Below, piece after piece: positions 62,716 through 64,000 of a DNA stretch of 64,000 bases. The stretch spans positions 1-64,000 of the forward strand of contig NZ_JABACJ020000015.1 in the NCBI RefSeq assembly GCF_012524165.2, given 5' to 3'. Every line of letters begins with the position of its first letter. Position 1 is the stretch's first letter. A program made the position numbers and the translations under genes. The notes below the pieces were generated by a model. The model made no database searches. It had not been told where the DNA came from and saw only the letters and a program-made list of their open reading frames with translations. This stretch comes from Faecalicatena faecalis (lineage in GTDB: Bacteria; Bacillota; Clostridia; Lachnospirales; Lachnospiraceae).

Positions 62716-64000
62716 ATGGTAAGAAGACCAAAAGAACCTAGTAGGAAAAAGTGGAAGAGGACGGCCCTGCTTGTATTGGCATTTATAGGTGTCAGTGTCT
62801 TTGGAAGGACGACAGCGATTTCAGCTATGGAAGCCACTGTCAGCAGGATATTGGGGACACCTGATGAAGAGCAGACCGAGGCGCTTACAGAAGAAGAGCA
62901 GAAGCAGTTAGAAGAGATAGAAAAGGTCTATGACACTGCAGGACAGGCCGAGATCGCGAAGCAGCTCGAAGAGAAAAAGAGGGACAATGAGTATACGATG
63001 GATCACATGTTGATCCAGTATAATCCATTTGGTACGAATACACAGTCGGCCTATGTTTATTTTGAAACAGAGAATCCTGCAAAGATTTCTTATACAGTGA
63101 GTGTTTCTGATAAGGAGATTGATGATTTTACACAGGAAGTGACACAGGAAAAGGAATATCAGACGGAGCATGAATTCCAGGTACTGGGACTGATTCCAGA
63201 CATGGAGAATAAGGTGACTTTCTTAATCACAGAAGAGAACGGAAGAATCACAAAACGTTCCTATGCCTATAACATGGGAAGCCTATTAGGAGACGAAGAG
63301 GTGAAGCTGGAGACGGACATAAAAGAAGAAGCTAAGGACCAGCTTTCTGATGGTCTGTATGTGGTGCTTGGCAATGACGATTCCCACTTGGACTTTATGT
63401 ACTATTATGATAATAACGGGATTCTCCGTGGGGAGGTCCCTCTTCTTGGATACCGGAGCCACAGGATTTTGTTTGACGACAATACAATGTATTACAGCAT
63501 TTCTGAATCGAAGATAGCGGCTGTGGACCGCTTGGGACAAGTCGTAGGGGTATATGACCTGGGAGATTACAGCCTGCACCATGACTATGTATTTGATGAT
63601 GACGGCAATATTCTGATTCTGGCTACAGACAGTAAGCAGGACAGCGTGGAAGATGTGGTGGTGAAGTTGGATGTTAAGACAGCTCAGGTGACAGAAGTGC
63701 TGGATCTTGGGAATCTTCTCGGGAACTATAAAGAGACTTGTGTGGTAAATGCGGACGGTGATCTGGACTGGATGCATATCAATACGATCCAGTGGATGGG
63801 AGGTGGGCAGATTATCTTAAGCTCAAGAGAAACCTCCACGATACTCAAGGTAAATCATTTGTATCAGACACCGCAAATCGAATACATGATCGGAGCGGAC
63901 AAGTTCTGGGCCGGGACCGGGTATGAGAATCTGCTGCTTACGAAGGAGGGAGACTTCACTATACAGGGCGGGCAGCATTCGGTTACATATGTAAAAGATG
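62716..64000 (+). CDS. Aryl-sulfate sulfotransferase, cut by the window end
   Basis: The open frame begins at ATG 62716 and runs past the window end (428 codons seen, no stop). A membrane anchor or signal sequence (residues about 15-37, TALLVLAFIGVSVFGRTTAI) precedes an N-terminal beta domain (about 90-200) and a propeller with DYSLHHDYVFDDDGNILIL and DWMHINTIQWMGGGQIILSS near residue 355, both typical of arylsulfotransferase (ASST). Such enzymes move sulfate between phenols outside the cytoplasm. The ribosome site AAAGGAA is modest. The remainder lies in the next window. Confidence 0.85.
   Translation, partial: MVRRPKEPSRKKWKRTALLVLAFIGVSVFGRTTAISAMEATVSRILGTPDEEQTEALTEEEQKQLEEIEKVYDTAGQAEIAKQLEEKKRDNEYTMDHMLIQYNPFGTNTQSAYVYFETENPAKISYTVSVSDKEIDDFTQEVTQEKEYQTEHEFQVLGLIPDMENKVTFLITEENGRITKRSYAYNMGSLLGDEEVKLETDIKEEAKDQLSDGLYVVLGNDDSHLDFMYYYDNNGILRGEVPLLGYRSHRILFDDNTMYYSISESKIAAVDRLGQVVGVYDLGDYSLHHDYVFDDDGNILILATDSKQDSVEDVVVKLDVKTAQVTEVLDLGNLLGNYKETCVVNADGDLDWMHINTIQWMGGGQIILSSRETSTILKVNHLYQTPQIEYMIGADKFWAGTGYENLLLTKEGDFTIQGGQHSVTYVKD

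Overview
The window looks like a chromosomal segment of a strictly anaerobic Gram-positive gut Firmicute of the Lachnospiraceae (Clostridia) type; the exact genus cannot be settled from the sequence alone. The grounds are strong AGGAGG-type ribosome binding sites, TTGACA/TATAAT promoters with 17-bp spacers, YesM/YesN and VanRS-like regulators, and oxygen-sensitive enzymes: a class III ribonucleotide reductase, a hydroxyproline-dehydratase-type glycyl radical enzyme and [FeFe]-hydrogenase maturases. Small proteins of a kind common in Lachnospiraceae also occur. No phage, plasmid, CRISPR or IS transposase is visible. One tRNA gene (Gly, anticodon TCC) is present.

Layout. 0-4 kb: VOC and MmcQ/YjbR proteins, an asparagine-synthetase-like enzyme without the catalytic N-terminal cysteine, and a ROK-type regulator. 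4-9.3 kb: a 1078-residue hybrid sensor kinase (minus) and a sodium:alanine symporter. 9.4-15.4 kb: a helical protein, an aldo/keto reductase, carB (minus) and a TipA-like MerR regulator with a textbook operator-promoter. 15.4-20.2 kb: an Fe-S protein divergent from a Crp/Fnr regulator, a tyrosine phosphatase behind three 32-bp repeats, and a PurF-like protein that also lacks its N-terminal cysteine. 20.3-23.9 kb: a GGDEF-EAL protein, tRNA-Gly and a flavin reductase-rubredoxin fusion. 24-27.4 kb: YesL, YcxB, xpt, a HAD phosphatase and a DEDDh exonuclease. 27.5-37.3 kb: a sugar ABC transporter (binding protein plus two permeases, no ATPase), a YesN/YesM two-component pair translationally linked to a second lipoprotein, then a rubredoxin-like/glutamate synthase fusion. 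37.3-41.6 kb: pgsA, a DUF374 acyltransferase and an OmpR/VanS-type two-component system. 41.7-46 kb (minus): TM1266-like gene, hydE, hydG and hydF behind a roughly 200-nt leader that can fold into a nested structure and contains an internal terminator. 46-52.6 kb: pentapeptide repeat protein, a 145-bp MITE-like element, then the hydroxyproline module: glycyl radical activase, hypD, a GntR regulator, an acylphosphatase and proC. 52.7-56.7 kb: TetR regulator, nrdG, nrdD (with a C-terminal redoxin-like domain). 56.8-60.8 kb (minus): a small membrane protein, a PucR-type regulator, an MsmK/UgpC-type ATPase, a small MerR protein and an unrecognised protein. 61-64 kb: an EamA transporter, an unrecognised cysteine-rich protein and the first 428 codons of an aryl-sulfate sulfotransferase cut by the window edge.

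How genes work together. HypD makes pyrroline-5-carboxylate from trans-4-hydroxyproline and ProC reduces it to proline; the GntR gene between them shares GTATAC-type sites with the proC promoter, which suggests common control. The hyd genes build the H-cluster of a hydrogenase encoded elsewhere. The MsmK-type ATPase could energise the ATPase-less sugar transporter. The most interesting non-coding signals are the hyd leader, the MITE-like element, the GTATAC sites and the MerR operator.
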